Source of the DNA: JAKLFA01 sp038222225
Lineage (GTDB): Bacteria; Omnitrophota; Gorgyraeia; Zapsychrales; JANLHA01
Assembly (NCBI GenBank): GCA_038222225.1
Contig: JBBRHV010000090.1
Coordinates: 1 to 6,024, forward strand
DNA: 6,024 nucleotides
Direction: 5' to 3'
The notes beneath the pieces are model-generated. The model did not search any database. It was not told where the DNA came from and worked only from the letters and a program-made list of their open reading frames with translations. The position numbers were made by a program, and so were the translations under genes. Positions 1 to 6,022 of this stretch are shown one piece after another (the stretch's first letter is position 1; every line of letters starts with the position of its first letter).

Positions 1-357
1 ATGATTGATCAAGATTCCATAACAGAAAAGAACAAGCGGCTTTTTGATCGATTTCAAGCGAGATTTCCTGTAAAATTTAGATATTCACGCGAAGATTATG
101 GGAGAGATGTCTTTTTAAGAGATGCCTCTGCTCAAGGCGTAGGGTTTGCAACCACAAAGCGGATGTTTCTGCATGATAGTGTTTCGCTGATGGTTGATCT
201 GCCGGATGGTAAAAGCCCGCTTATTCTAAACGGCCGGGTCGTTTGGCTCAAGTCCAAAGAACCGAATTTGTGGGATATCGGTATGGAATTTCATCGGGTC
301 AATTTTATGCAGACCCAGCGGATTTTCAGAATTGTTTCTAATCAAGATGAAAACTGA
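1..357 (+). CDS. PilZ domain protein (putative c-di-GMP receptor)
   Basis: This is a 118-residue protein that is essentially one PilZ domain. PilZ domains bind the second messenger cyclic di-GMP and pass the signal to motility, exopolysaccharide or secretion machinery. The two ligand-binding signatures are visible: an RxxxR motif at Arg17-Arg21 and a DxSxxG motif at Asp41, Ser43 and Gly46. They are followed by the beta-barrel strands, including the typical G-R-V-V-W strand near residues 78-82 and the G-M-E-F strand near 94-97. There is no signal peptide, membrane segment or output domain, so it is probably a cytoplasmic adaptor. The ATG is the first base of the window, so its ribosome binding site and any upstream extension cannot be seen; about 16 residues before RxxxR is a normal lead. 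It is separated from the transport operon by a 201-base gap with its own promoter, so a functional link with the transporter is not implied. Confidence 0.88.
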   Translation: MIDQDSITEKNKRLFDRFQARFPVKFRYSREDYGRDVFLRDASAQGVGFATTKRMFLHDSVSLMVDLPDGKSPLILNGRVVWLKSKEPNLWDIGMEFHRVNFMQTQRIFRIVSNQDEN

Positions 358-483
358 TCTGAGTTTCATGTCATATGTTGCTGTTCTTTTCGTGTTTGTT
401 TCTGCGACAAAACCCATTTAATTCCAAAATCTTAAGAACGGTTTGCCAGTAAGCCGCGGAGGAGTTCCTTCTCGAAGAATCTG

Positions 484-512
484 TTTACAACACAGAGTGC
501 TCATGTTAGAAT
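484..512 (+). promoter_or_regulatory. Candidate sigma70-type promoter for the transport operon
   Basis: TTTACA at 484-489 and TAGAAT at 507-512 each match the sigma70 consensus at five of six positions and are separated by exactly 17 bases, the optimal spacing. Transcription would start near 519-520, leaving a leader of about 40 bases before the ATG at 559. The region just after the -10 box is very AT-rich, which fits easy melting. No convincing inverted-repeat operator was seen around it, so the regulation is unknown. The match is by eye. Confidence 0.55.
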
Positions 513-547
513 ATTTTTTTTAAAAATGATAAAAGAGTATATGATAT

Positions 548-552
548 AAGGA
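548..552 (+). promoter_or_regulatory. Ribosome binding site for the solute-binding protein
   Basis: AAGGA lies six bases before the ATG at 559. It supports that ATG as the start, and the hydrophobic signal sequence begins within a few residues of it. Confidence 0.7.
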
Positions 553-558
553 CTGAGC

Positions 559-1857
559 ATGAATAATAGGTGCCTTACTAGTTTATTATTGTGTTTTGCT
601 GTTCTTTTTTCGGGATGTTCCAGTGCGCCGAAAGAACCAAACACAATTACAGTATGGCACTGGATGACGGATCGGCATGATGCGCTTGTTAAGTTGGCTG
701 AACAGTATCGGTTGGAAACAGGGATCACGGTTAATTTTCAGCTTTTTGCCCCTTCAGATATTTATTCTCAAAAAGTCATTGCCGCCGCTCAGGCGCGAAT
801 TCTCCCAGATATTTTCGGTGTTTTGGATAAAAAATCAGTCTTTGCTGATTTCATTAAGAGCGGATTTGTGGCAAATTTAAAACCCGTTTTTGATGAAAAT
901 AATGGAGAATGGGAAAAAAGCCTGTTTGAAAAGGCCTTGGAAAGTAGCCGTTTTTCAGCGGACAATTCTTATGGTGTTGCTGAGGGGATTTATGCGGTGC
1001 CGCTGGATGTTACCAATATTCAGATGGTTTATAACAAAAAATTTCTGGAGAAGGCTGGAGTCGCCAATCCCCCGGAAACGTTTGAGGAGTTTCTTAAGGC
1101 TTCCGAGGCCTTAAATAAGATCGGTGTTGCGCCGTTTGTTTCCGGCTGGGCAGAGCTTTGGCTGGTGGATTGTTTTGCTTTGAATTATGCGTTTAATATT
1201 ATGGGTATGGATAAGATCATGGCGACCTATCGGGGAGATGTCCCCTATACTGACCCGGATTGGATCAAAGTTTTTGAGATCTTTAAAATAATGGCGGACA
1301 ATAATATTTTGGCTTCGGGGGTTGTGACGAAGTCCAATAAGCTTGCTGAACAGGATTTCGCTTTGGAACGCGCAGCTTTTGCTTTTAATGGATCATGGTG
1401 CGTGAATGTGTACAAAGGGATGAATCCGGATTTGGAATACGGAGTGATGTTTCCCCCGAAGATTAGTGACGCGTATCCATTGATGATCTGGGGTGGTGCC
1501 GGCGGGTCGTTTGTGGTCAATGAGACATCGCCGCTTAAGGATAAGGCGATCCTGTTTTTAAAATGGTTGACCTCTAAAGAGCAGCAGGTTGTTTTGTCAG
1601 AGGAGACCCGCAATCTTCCTTCCAACAGGAACGCGCTGGCGGAGCTTCCTAAAGAATTGGCGGAATTCGGTTTAGGGATGGATGAGGTGACGCATTCAGC
1701 GTTTTGGCCCCTTGAAGAAGATGCTTTGGTCAAAGAAAAGTTTACTAAGGGACTGCAGTCCATTATGATCGGGGAGAGAACGCCTCAAGAGGTGGCTGAG
1801 GATGTTCAGACGGTCAAGGCGCGGCAAATGGAACGCGCAATCCGTCGAGCACAATAA
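559..1857 (+). CDS. ABC transporter sugar-binding lipoprotein (extracellular solute-binding protein family 1)
   Basis: This 432-residue protein is the substrate-capturing component of an ABC sugar importer of the MalE/UgpB type. It begins with a lipoprotein signal peptide: a hydrophobic stretch at residues 6-17 ends in the lipobox F-S-G-C, so Cys20 should be lipidated after cleavage. Family hallmarks follow: the T-V-W-H-W strand at 31-35 (start of lobe 1), I-Y-A-V-P at 144-148 followed by V-Y-N-K at 157-160 (first hinge and the Y-N-K/F-L-E-K-A-G region), the F-A-F-N-G-S-W segment at 274-280, and a W-G-G-A-G-G-S loop at 311-317, a usual ligand-contact area rich in Gly and Trp. Helix I-L-F-L-K-W-L at 331-337 is typical of the C-terminal lobe. 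Length is normal for the family. It is the first gene of the operon, 22 bases ahead of the first permease. The exact sugar cannot be told from sequence; many aromatic residues suggest a saccharide. In a diderm cell the Ser at +2 after Cys20 would favour outer-membrane sorting by the E. coli rule, which would be unusual for this role. Confidence 0.93.
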   Translation: MNNRCLTSLLLCFAVLFSGCSSAPKEPNTITVWHWMTDRHDALVKLAEQYRLETGITVNFQLFAPSDIYSQKVIAAAQARILPDIFGVLDKKSVFADFIKSGFVANLKPVFDENNGEWEKSLFEKALESSRFSADNSYGVAEGIYAVPLDVTNIQMVYNKKFLEKAGVANPPETFEEFLKASEALNKIGVAPFVSGWAELWLVDCFALNYAFNIMGMDKIMATYRGDVPYTDPDWIKVFEIFKIMADNNILASGVVTKSNKLAEQDFALERAAFAFNGSWCVNVYKGMNPDLEYGVMFPPKISDAYPLMIWGGAGGSFVVNETSPLKDKAILFLKWLTSKEQQVVLSEETRNLPSNRNALAELPKELAEFGLGMDEVTHSAFWPLEEDALVKEKFTKGLQSIMIGERTPQEVAEDVQTVKARQMERAIRRAQ

Positions 1858-1879
1858 AGCTGGAATTTTATAAAAGCGC

Positions 1880-2902
1880 ATGTCTAAATTACACTTTAAA
1901 CGTCGATCATGGTATGAGTTCAGAGATAAGCTGACCAGTTTTCTTTTTATTCTTCCTGCTGTTACGATTTTCGCAGTATTCTATATTTATCCTTTTTTTG
2001 AAACATTCAATCTGTCTTTACGGGCATGGAATGGGATCAACCTCAGCCGTCCCTTTGTCGGTGTTCAGAATTTTTCGGATATTTTAAGCTTAACGGCATC
2101 CAGTCCAGCTGCCGGTGCGAGTTGGTGGCAAGCCATTCTTCATTGGCTGAAAGCCTTGTTGACCGGAGGGCTTTCCTTCAACGCTGACTCGGTCTGGTGG
2201 CAGTCCGTATGGCATGCATTTTATATAACATTGGTTGCTTTGATCTTTCAGAATGCTCTTGCGTTCATGCTTGCCATGGCGTGTGACCGGGATATCCGGG
2301 GGAAGAATTTCTATCGTTTGATTTTTTTTATTCCGCCTGTCCTTTCGGAGGTCGTTGTCGGATTGGTTTGGAAATGGATCCTGGAAGGCGGCATGCAGAA
2401 CGGCCAGCATTATGGCGTATTGAATTATTTTTTGAATACGGTCGGGCTGCAACATTTGGTGAATGATTGGTTGTCCGACCCGAAGACCGCTTTGACCTGC
2501 ATTGCGGTTGTGCATAGCTGGAAAGGATTCGGTTGGGGATTTGTGATGTTTTTGGCCGGACTGCAGACGATTGATCGCGAGCTGTATGAAGCGGCTAAAG
2601 TCGACGGGGCTGGTTCATGGCGGATGTTTTGGAATATGACGGTCCCGATGATGCTCCCGGTGATCGTGGTTGTTGTGATTTTGACGATCTTGGGGTCTAT
2701 GCAGGCCTTTGTTCTGGTTTTGTCCATGACCGATGGCGGACCGGGATATCATACAGAAGTTCCGGTGACGATCATTTTAAGGGCTATGACCCGGACCAAA
2801 GAATACGGGTATGCTTGTGCGATGGGTGTAACATTTGGAGCGGTCTTAATTGCGATGTCCGTGGCTCTCAAGAAAATGGAGAGCCGGATGAAAAAAGTTT
2901 AA
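1880..2902 (+). CDS. ABC transporter sugar permease, MalF/UgpA-like
   Basis: This 340-residue integral inner-membrane protein is one of the two pore subunits of a carbohydrate ABC importer (binding-protein-dependent transport system inner membrane family). A first membrane helix spans about residues 19-40 and includes the common Y-P-F-F ending. Further helices follow at about 112-134, 146-166, 204-228, 259-282 and 311-330. The cytoplasmic EAA loop that docks onto the ATPase is clear at 237-260: Glu237-Ala-Ala, Asp242-Gly243, and Pro256 before M-M-L-P. A T-D-G-G-P motif at 284-288 is also characteristic of the subfamily. The loop between helix 1 and helix 2 (about 70-108) is roughly 25-30 residues longer than usual and rich in Trp and Ala; this explains the length above the common 290-310. 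The ATG at 1880 has only a weak ribosome binding site (TGGAA, about 15 bases upstream), so translation may depend on coupling to the preceding gene. No ATPase gene is present in the window. Confidence 0.93.
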   Translation: MSKLHFKRRSWYEFRDKLTSFLFILPAVTIFAVFYIYPFFETFNLSLRAWNGINLSRPFVGVQNFSDILSLTASSPAAGASWWQAILHWLKALLTGGLSFNADSVWWQSVWHAFYITLVALIFQNALAFMLAMACDRDIRGKNFYRLIFFIPPVLSEVVVGLVWKWILEGGMQNGQHYGVLNYFLNTVGLQHLVNDWLSDPKTALTCIAVVHSWKGFGWGFVMFLAGLQTIDRELYEAAKVDGAGSWRMFWNMTVPMMLPVIVVVVILTILGSMQAFVLVLSMTDGGPGYHTEVPVTIILRAMTRTKEYGYACAMGVTFGAVLIAMSVALKKMESRMKKV

Positions 2903-2906
2903 AAAT

Positions 2907-2912
2907 AAGGGA
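2907..2912 (+). promoter_or_regulatory. Ribosome binding site for the second permease
   Basis: AAGGGA, 11 bases before the ATG at 2924 and just after the stop of the first permease, supports that start. Confidence 0.55.
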
Positions 2913-2923
2913 ACATAAAATAG

Positions 2924-3820
2924 ATGATCAATCGTTATAAGCTTCAGAGGACGCTTAAGCTGACCGTTGTTCACATGCTGCTGATCATGGTGACCATCAC
3001 CTGTGTATTCCCGTTGTTCTGGATGGTCCGTTCCTCCTTAATGACGCAGAGCACAATCTTTGTTGATCAGTCGCTGATTCCTTCTGAAATTCATTTTGGA
3101 AATTACGTGAAAGCCTGGACGGAAGGGCACTTTGGTCTTTATTTGCTCAACAGTGTGATTTATACAACGATTGTTGTGTTTGGAATTGTGATCATCTCCT
3201 CATGGGCGGCGTATGCTTTTTCGAGACTGGAATTTCCGGGGAAGAAAATATTTTATGCGCTGTTTATTTTAGCGATGATGATTCCGCTGCCGGGAAGTTT
3301 TGTTCCGCTGACTGTTTTAATGGTGAAGATTGGGTTTATCAATTCTCAGTATCCTTGGGTCAGGCAGTTGGGGTACGTGTTATGTATGATCAACGTGGGG
3401 CTGTCTCTCAGCATTATCCTGCTGAAGACATTTTTTGATCAGATGCCGTCGGATTTGGAGGATGCGGCGCGTATTGACGGTTGCAACAAGATGGGCATTT
3501 GGAGGCATGTGGCATTGCCGATGGCTCGTCCGGCCATCGCGGTCGTTGTGATCTTTAATGCGTTGAATGTTTGGAATGAATATATTTTAGCGATGCTTCT
3601 TTTAAATGATGTTCCGGGGAAACCCACGATCATGCCGCTGCAGCGCGGGGTGATGGCTTTTGCCGATGCGCATAATGTTGAATATCCGCTGTTGATGGCC
3701 AGTCTGACGATAGCCGCGGTTCCGATCATTATTGTGTATCTCGTCATGCAGAAGCATATCCTGGCTGTCGGTGAGCCGACAAAGATTAGTATTTTCAAGG
3801 AAGGAAGGTTAACGGGGTGA
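2924..3820 (+). CDS. ABC transporter sugar permease, MalG/UgpE-like
   Basis: This 298-residue inner-membrane protein is the partner pore subunit to the gene before it. The N-terminal helix (about 13-35) ends in the familiar F-P-L-F-W-M segment followed by S-S-L at 37-39. A conserved N-Y-V-K-A-W (60-65) precedes the second helix, and N-S (76-77) leads into it. The helix-plus-loop W-A-A-Y-A-F-S-R at 94-101 is a hallmark of the MalG/UgpE group. The EAA loop lies at about 179-199: Glu179, Ala181-Ala182, Asp185-Gly186 and Leu198-Pro199. A W-N-E-Y motif at 217-220 is also typical. The length is normal. The C-terminus ends in a short polar tail (about 282-298) in place of the G-A-V-K-G-type ending often seen in this family. 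The start is 21 bases after the previous stop, and the last four bases overlap the next gene, so the two permeases and the secreted protein should be co-expressed. Confidence 0.94.
   Translation: MINRYKLQRTLKLTVVHMLLIMVTITCVFPLFWMVRSSLMTQSTIFVDQSLIPSEIHFGNYVKAWTEGHFGLYLLNSVIYTTIVVFGIVIISSWAAYAFSRLEFPGKKIFYALFILAMMIPLPGSFVPLTVLMVKIGFINSQYPWVRQLGYVLCMINVGLSLSIILLKTFFDQMPSDLEDAARIDGCNKMGIWRHVALPMARPAIAVVVIFNALNVWNEYILAMLLLNDVPGKPTIMPLQRGVMAFADAHNVEYPLLMASLTIAAVPIIIVYLVMQKHILAVGEPTKISIFKEGRLTG
3797..3820 (+). promoter_or_regulatory. Strong ribosome binding site and 4-base stop/start overlap
   Basis: A purine run of three AAGG units (3797-3808) sits eight bases before a GTG start at 3817. That start shares GTGA with the TGA stop of the second permease. 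The very good ribosome binding site compensates for the GTG codon and fixes this start; the signal peptide begins immediately after it. The overlap is a classic sign of translational coupling. Confidence 0.75.
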
Positions 3821-5859
3821 AAATTAAAAATTTATTCGGTTTTATCGTGTTCGTTATTTTTTTCTGTGGTGCGGGGATGACGTCTTTGTCCCGGGCGCAG
3901 GGGGTGGCAGAAGCTGTTTCTGAAGAGGCTGGAGCGCAAAACGTTTCGACAGAAGAAGGCGCTGCTCTTAAGGGCGGCGATCTGATTCAGCAGATTCCCG
4001 GCAAAGAGACAAAGGAATTTGTGCGTCAGGCCTGGGAGCTTTCCGGCCAGGCCAAGCTTGAAGAGCTGAACAGTTTGGTGGATGAAGTACTGTTGCTTTA
4101 TGGGGCGAAAGCCATGGCCCTGGAGGCGACGCTGAGCGATTTTCCGGCGACGACTCAGCAGGATGATTATCAGATCTTAAATGATATCGGGACCCTGTTT
4201 TTTATCCGCGCGGAGGCGTTGATGAAATATGGGCGATCGGAGGATGCGGTTGCCGCGTTTGAGGAACTGATCAAGGCATATCCTTTTGCGCGGGCATGGG
4301 ATCCGCGCGGGTGGTATTGGTCGATTGCGGAAAAGAGTCAGGCGAGCATTGATGTGATGCTTGGGAAGGTCGAAGAACCGGATCATGATGTGGACCCCGA
4401 GAGGCTTAAGACGCTTCCGACGCTGGCGTTTCCCAGCACAGAACAGGTCGTGGATTACCGCAAGTATGGTGAATTTCAAAATGTCGGGACCGTCAATTAC
4501 CGTTATAAGATCAATCAATTGCAGGCGCTGAAGGATTCCGTTGGAGAGGGGATTTATCCTGAAACCAGCTCGGTCTTTAAGGATCCTGCTTACCGTAAGG
4601 CCAAGGAAGAGGGGCGGCTTGAAGGTTCGCATTGGGATTTTGTTCACAGTGACGATTTAGAGGCGGCTTTGTTCAAATGGATCACCGCTAAAGAACCGTG
4701 GGGCGTGAAGCTGTTTTATATCGGTATGATCTATGAAAAGGCTGAGATGTACTATGAGGCCATCAAGGCGTATCATGCGATCGTTGTCCATTTCCCCCAA
4801 TCCGTCGCCTGGACAAACTGGAATACGCCGTGGTATCCCGCACAGGCGGCGATCGGGAAGATCAAATATCTTATCCGGTTTCATCCTGAACTGGGGCTTG
4901 GCGTCAAGTGGATGAAATCGCAGGTGAAAAATGGTTTTGACAATGATATCGGCAATGATTCGATCGTGACCTATCCCGGCGTGATCTATAAAAAGACAAA
5001 ATGGGATCAACTTAAAGAAACGGCGGGCGACTGGTTTAAAAGGGATGCGAATCTCGGAAAGCCGGTCAAAATTGTCGGCGAGGGACGGGTGCAGTTACAT
5101 AAATATTCCAACGGCCATTGGCAAATGTTGGTTGACGGAAAACCGTATGTGATTCACGGAATCACGCATACTCCGACGAAGATCGGCCAAAGCCCGGATA
5201 ATGGAACACTGGTGTCCTGGATGTATGAGGACACAAATGAAAATGGGCTGGCCGATGGACCGTATGATTCTTGGGTCGATAAAAACTGGAATAATGTTCA
5301 GGATGCTGATGAGCCGGTGGTCGGGGATTTCCAGATCCTCAAGGAGATGGGCGTCAATACGATTCGTGAATATCACCAGCCGTTCCAGCCCAAGAAGGAA
5401 GTTTTGCGGAAAATGTATGACGAGTATGGCATCATGGTGATCCTGGGCGATTTTTTGGGAAAATACACCCTGGGGTCAGGGGCCAGCTGGTTTGAAGGCA
5501 CGGATTATGAGAAGGAAGATCACAAGAAGAACATGATGGATTCGGTCCGCCGGATGGTGGAAGAGTTTAAGGATGAGCCGTATATTCTGTTGTGGGTTTT
5601 AGGCAACGAAAACAATTACGGCGTTGCCTCCAATGCCGATCAGAAGCCGGAAGCGTATTATCGGTTCGTGAATGAGGTCGCTCAAATGATCAAGTCGATC
5701 GATCCCAATCATCCGGTAGCGGTCTGCAATGGAGACACGCTTTATTTGGATCTTGTCGGAAAATATGCCCCGGATGTGGATATTTATGCCGCTAACGTTT
5801 ACCGGGGAAATTATGGGTTCGGGGCCTTTTGGGAACAGGTTCAGGATGCGACCCTATAA
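3817..5859 (+). CDS. Secreted TPR-like plus GH2/clan-A-like glycosidase protein, C-terminally truncated
   Basis: This 680-residue protein begins at GTG. Residues 1-27 form a cleavable signal peptide (basic K-I-K, hydrophobic core 8-20, probable cleavage after S-R-A at 27), so it is exported; no lipobox is seen. Two related TPR-like helical modules lie at about 119-183 and 295-353, separated by a segment I do not recognise. From about 437 the sequence resembles the TIM barrel of glycoside hydrolase family 2 and related clan-A enzymes: D-G-K-P-Y-V-I-H-G-I-T (440-450) is the first strand, G-V-N-T-I-R-E-Y-H (512-520) matches the GH2 NxxR..H region, and L-L-W-V-L-G-N-E-N (591-599) carries the expected acid/base Glu598. 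Asp/Asn-rich loops at 472-500 look calcium-binding. The frame ends at residue 680, just after A-N-V-Y-R-G-N-Y-G-F-G at 659-669, where this family normally runs on to a K-P-V-x-x-T-E-Y-G strand bearing the nucleophile. That strand and the rest of the barrel are absent. The partner genes suggest a role in glycan degradation or binding for import. The fold assignment is good; the substrate is unknown, and activity is doubtful as written. Confidence 0.8.
   Translation: MKIKNLFGFIVFVIFFCGAGMTSLSRAQGVAEAVSEEAGAQNVSTEEGAALKGGDLIQQIPGKETKEFVRQAWELSGQAKLEELNSLVDEVLLLYGAKAMALEATLSDFPATTQQDDYQILNDIGTLFFIRAEALMKYGRSEDAVAAFEELIKAYPFARAWDPRGWYWSIAEKSQASIDVMLGKVEEPDHDVDPERLKTLPTLAFPSTEQVVDYRKYGEFQNVGTVNYRYKINQLQALKDSVGEGIYPETSSVFKDPAYRKAKEEGRLEGSHWDFVHSDDLEAALFKWITAKEPWGVKLFYIGMIYEKAEMYYEAIKAYHAIVVHFPQSVAWTNWNTPWYPAQAAIGKIKYLIRFHPELGLGVKWMKSQVKNGFDNDIGNDSIVTYPGVIYKKTKWDQLKETAGDWFKRDANLGKPVKIVGEGRVQLHKYSNGHWQMLVDGKPYVIHGITHTPTKIGQSPDNGTLVSWMYEDTNENGLADGPYDSWVDKNWNNVQDADEPVVGDFQILKEMGVNTIREYHQPFQPKKEVLRKMYDEYGIMVILGDFLGKYTLGSGASWFEGTDYEKEDHKKNMMDSVRRMVEEFKDEPYILLWVLGNENNYGVASNADQKPEAYYRFVNEVAQMIKSIDPNHPVAVCNGDTLYLDLVGKYAPDVDIYAANVYRGNYGFGAFWEQVQDATL
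4171..4365 (+). repeat. TPR-like module, copy 1 (protein residues 119-183)
   Basis: The encoded helix pair has a tetratricopeptide-like pattern (F-F-I-R-A-E-A-L-x-x-Y-G-R-x-x-D-A-V-A-A-F-x-x-L-I-x-x-Y-P) followed by A-R-A-W and then W-Y-W-S. It resembles copy 2 at protein level, including the shared Y/F-P-x3-A-W ending and the later W-Y, so the two look like an ancient duplication. Nucleotide identity between the copies is low. Confidence 0.55.
4699..4875 (+). repeat. TPR-like module, copy 2 (protein residues 295-353)
   Basis: This helix pair (Y-I-G-M-I-Y-E-K-A-E-M-Y-Y-E-A-I-K-A-Y-H-x-I-V-V-H-F-P) is followed by S-V-A-W and then W-Y-P-A-Q-A-A. It parallels copy 1 in helix spacing and in the aromatic segment after the helices. 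TPR units usually mediate protein contacts; here, on the outside of the membrane, they may hold the protein to a partner or to a glycan-binding surface, which is inference. Confidence 0.55.
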
Positions 5860-6022
5860 AATGACCAGGCAATAATGCTTCGGCATTTTCAAGATGTTTT
5901 GGCGCTTTTGTAAATTCAATGTATACGTATATTATAATTTGAAAGATTGCCATTTCAGCGAAAGCACGTATTTCGTTTGATAATCTGTCATTTGAAGCAA
6001 TCTCTTCAAAATATGGAAATGT
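5792..6022 (-). CDS. Possible partial gene on the minus strand (unrecognised, runs off the window)
   Basis: Reading the complement from 6022 down gives an open frame of about 76 codons with no stop until TAG at 5794-5792. The first 56 or so codons lie in the AT-rich tail and have a protein-like composition, with a hydrophobic F-Q-I-I-I-Y-V-Y-I stretch and then K-A-P-K-H-L-E-N-A-E-A-L-L-P-G. The last 20 or so codons lie antisense to the end of the glycosidase-like gene and are probably not native. No start codon is required because the 5' end would lie beyond the window. I do not recognise the family. All three forward frames of the tail have stops. Such a run could still occur by chance, and a second minus frame ending at 5932 is also open from the window edge for 30 codons. 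Confidence 0.28.
   Translation of the reverse strand, partial: TFPYFEEIASNDRLSNEIRAFAEMAIFQIIIYVYIEFTKAPKHLENAEALLPGHFIGSHPEPVPKRPRTHNFPGKR

Noticed and set aside
410..444. Possible terminator after the PilZ gene (AAACC at 410-414 with GGTTT at 440-444)
   Set aside because: Only five pairs around a 25-base loop and no U run; too weak to call.
454..459. CCGCGG palindrome as an operator
   Set aside because: Six bases only, with no symmetrical extension on either side.
540..545. TATGAT as an alternative -10 box
   Set aside because: It would place the transcription start at or after the ribosome binding site at 548-552, and there is a much better pair at 484-512.
1245..1763. Long open frame of 172 codons on the minus strand inside the binding-protein gene
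   Set aside because: It lies wholly antisense to a strongly supported gene, has no domain-like pattern, and reflects the codon bias of the real gene.
2617..2940. Plus-strand frame of 107 codons crossing the end of the first permease
   Set aside because: It overlaps the EAA loop and C-terminal helices of the permease in another frame; its Asp/Gly/Cys-rich translation is typical of a shadow frame.
4177..4647. Minus-strand open frame of 156 codons inside the secreted protein gene
   Set aside because: It is antisense to a well-supported reading frame, rich in Arg, Ile and Pro from codon shadowing, and has no plausible ribosome binding context.
5840..5900. Single-base frameshift as the cause of the early stop
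   Set aside because: None of the three forward frames after 5855 shows the expected K-P-V-x-x-T-E-Y-G type strand; each soon reaches stops.
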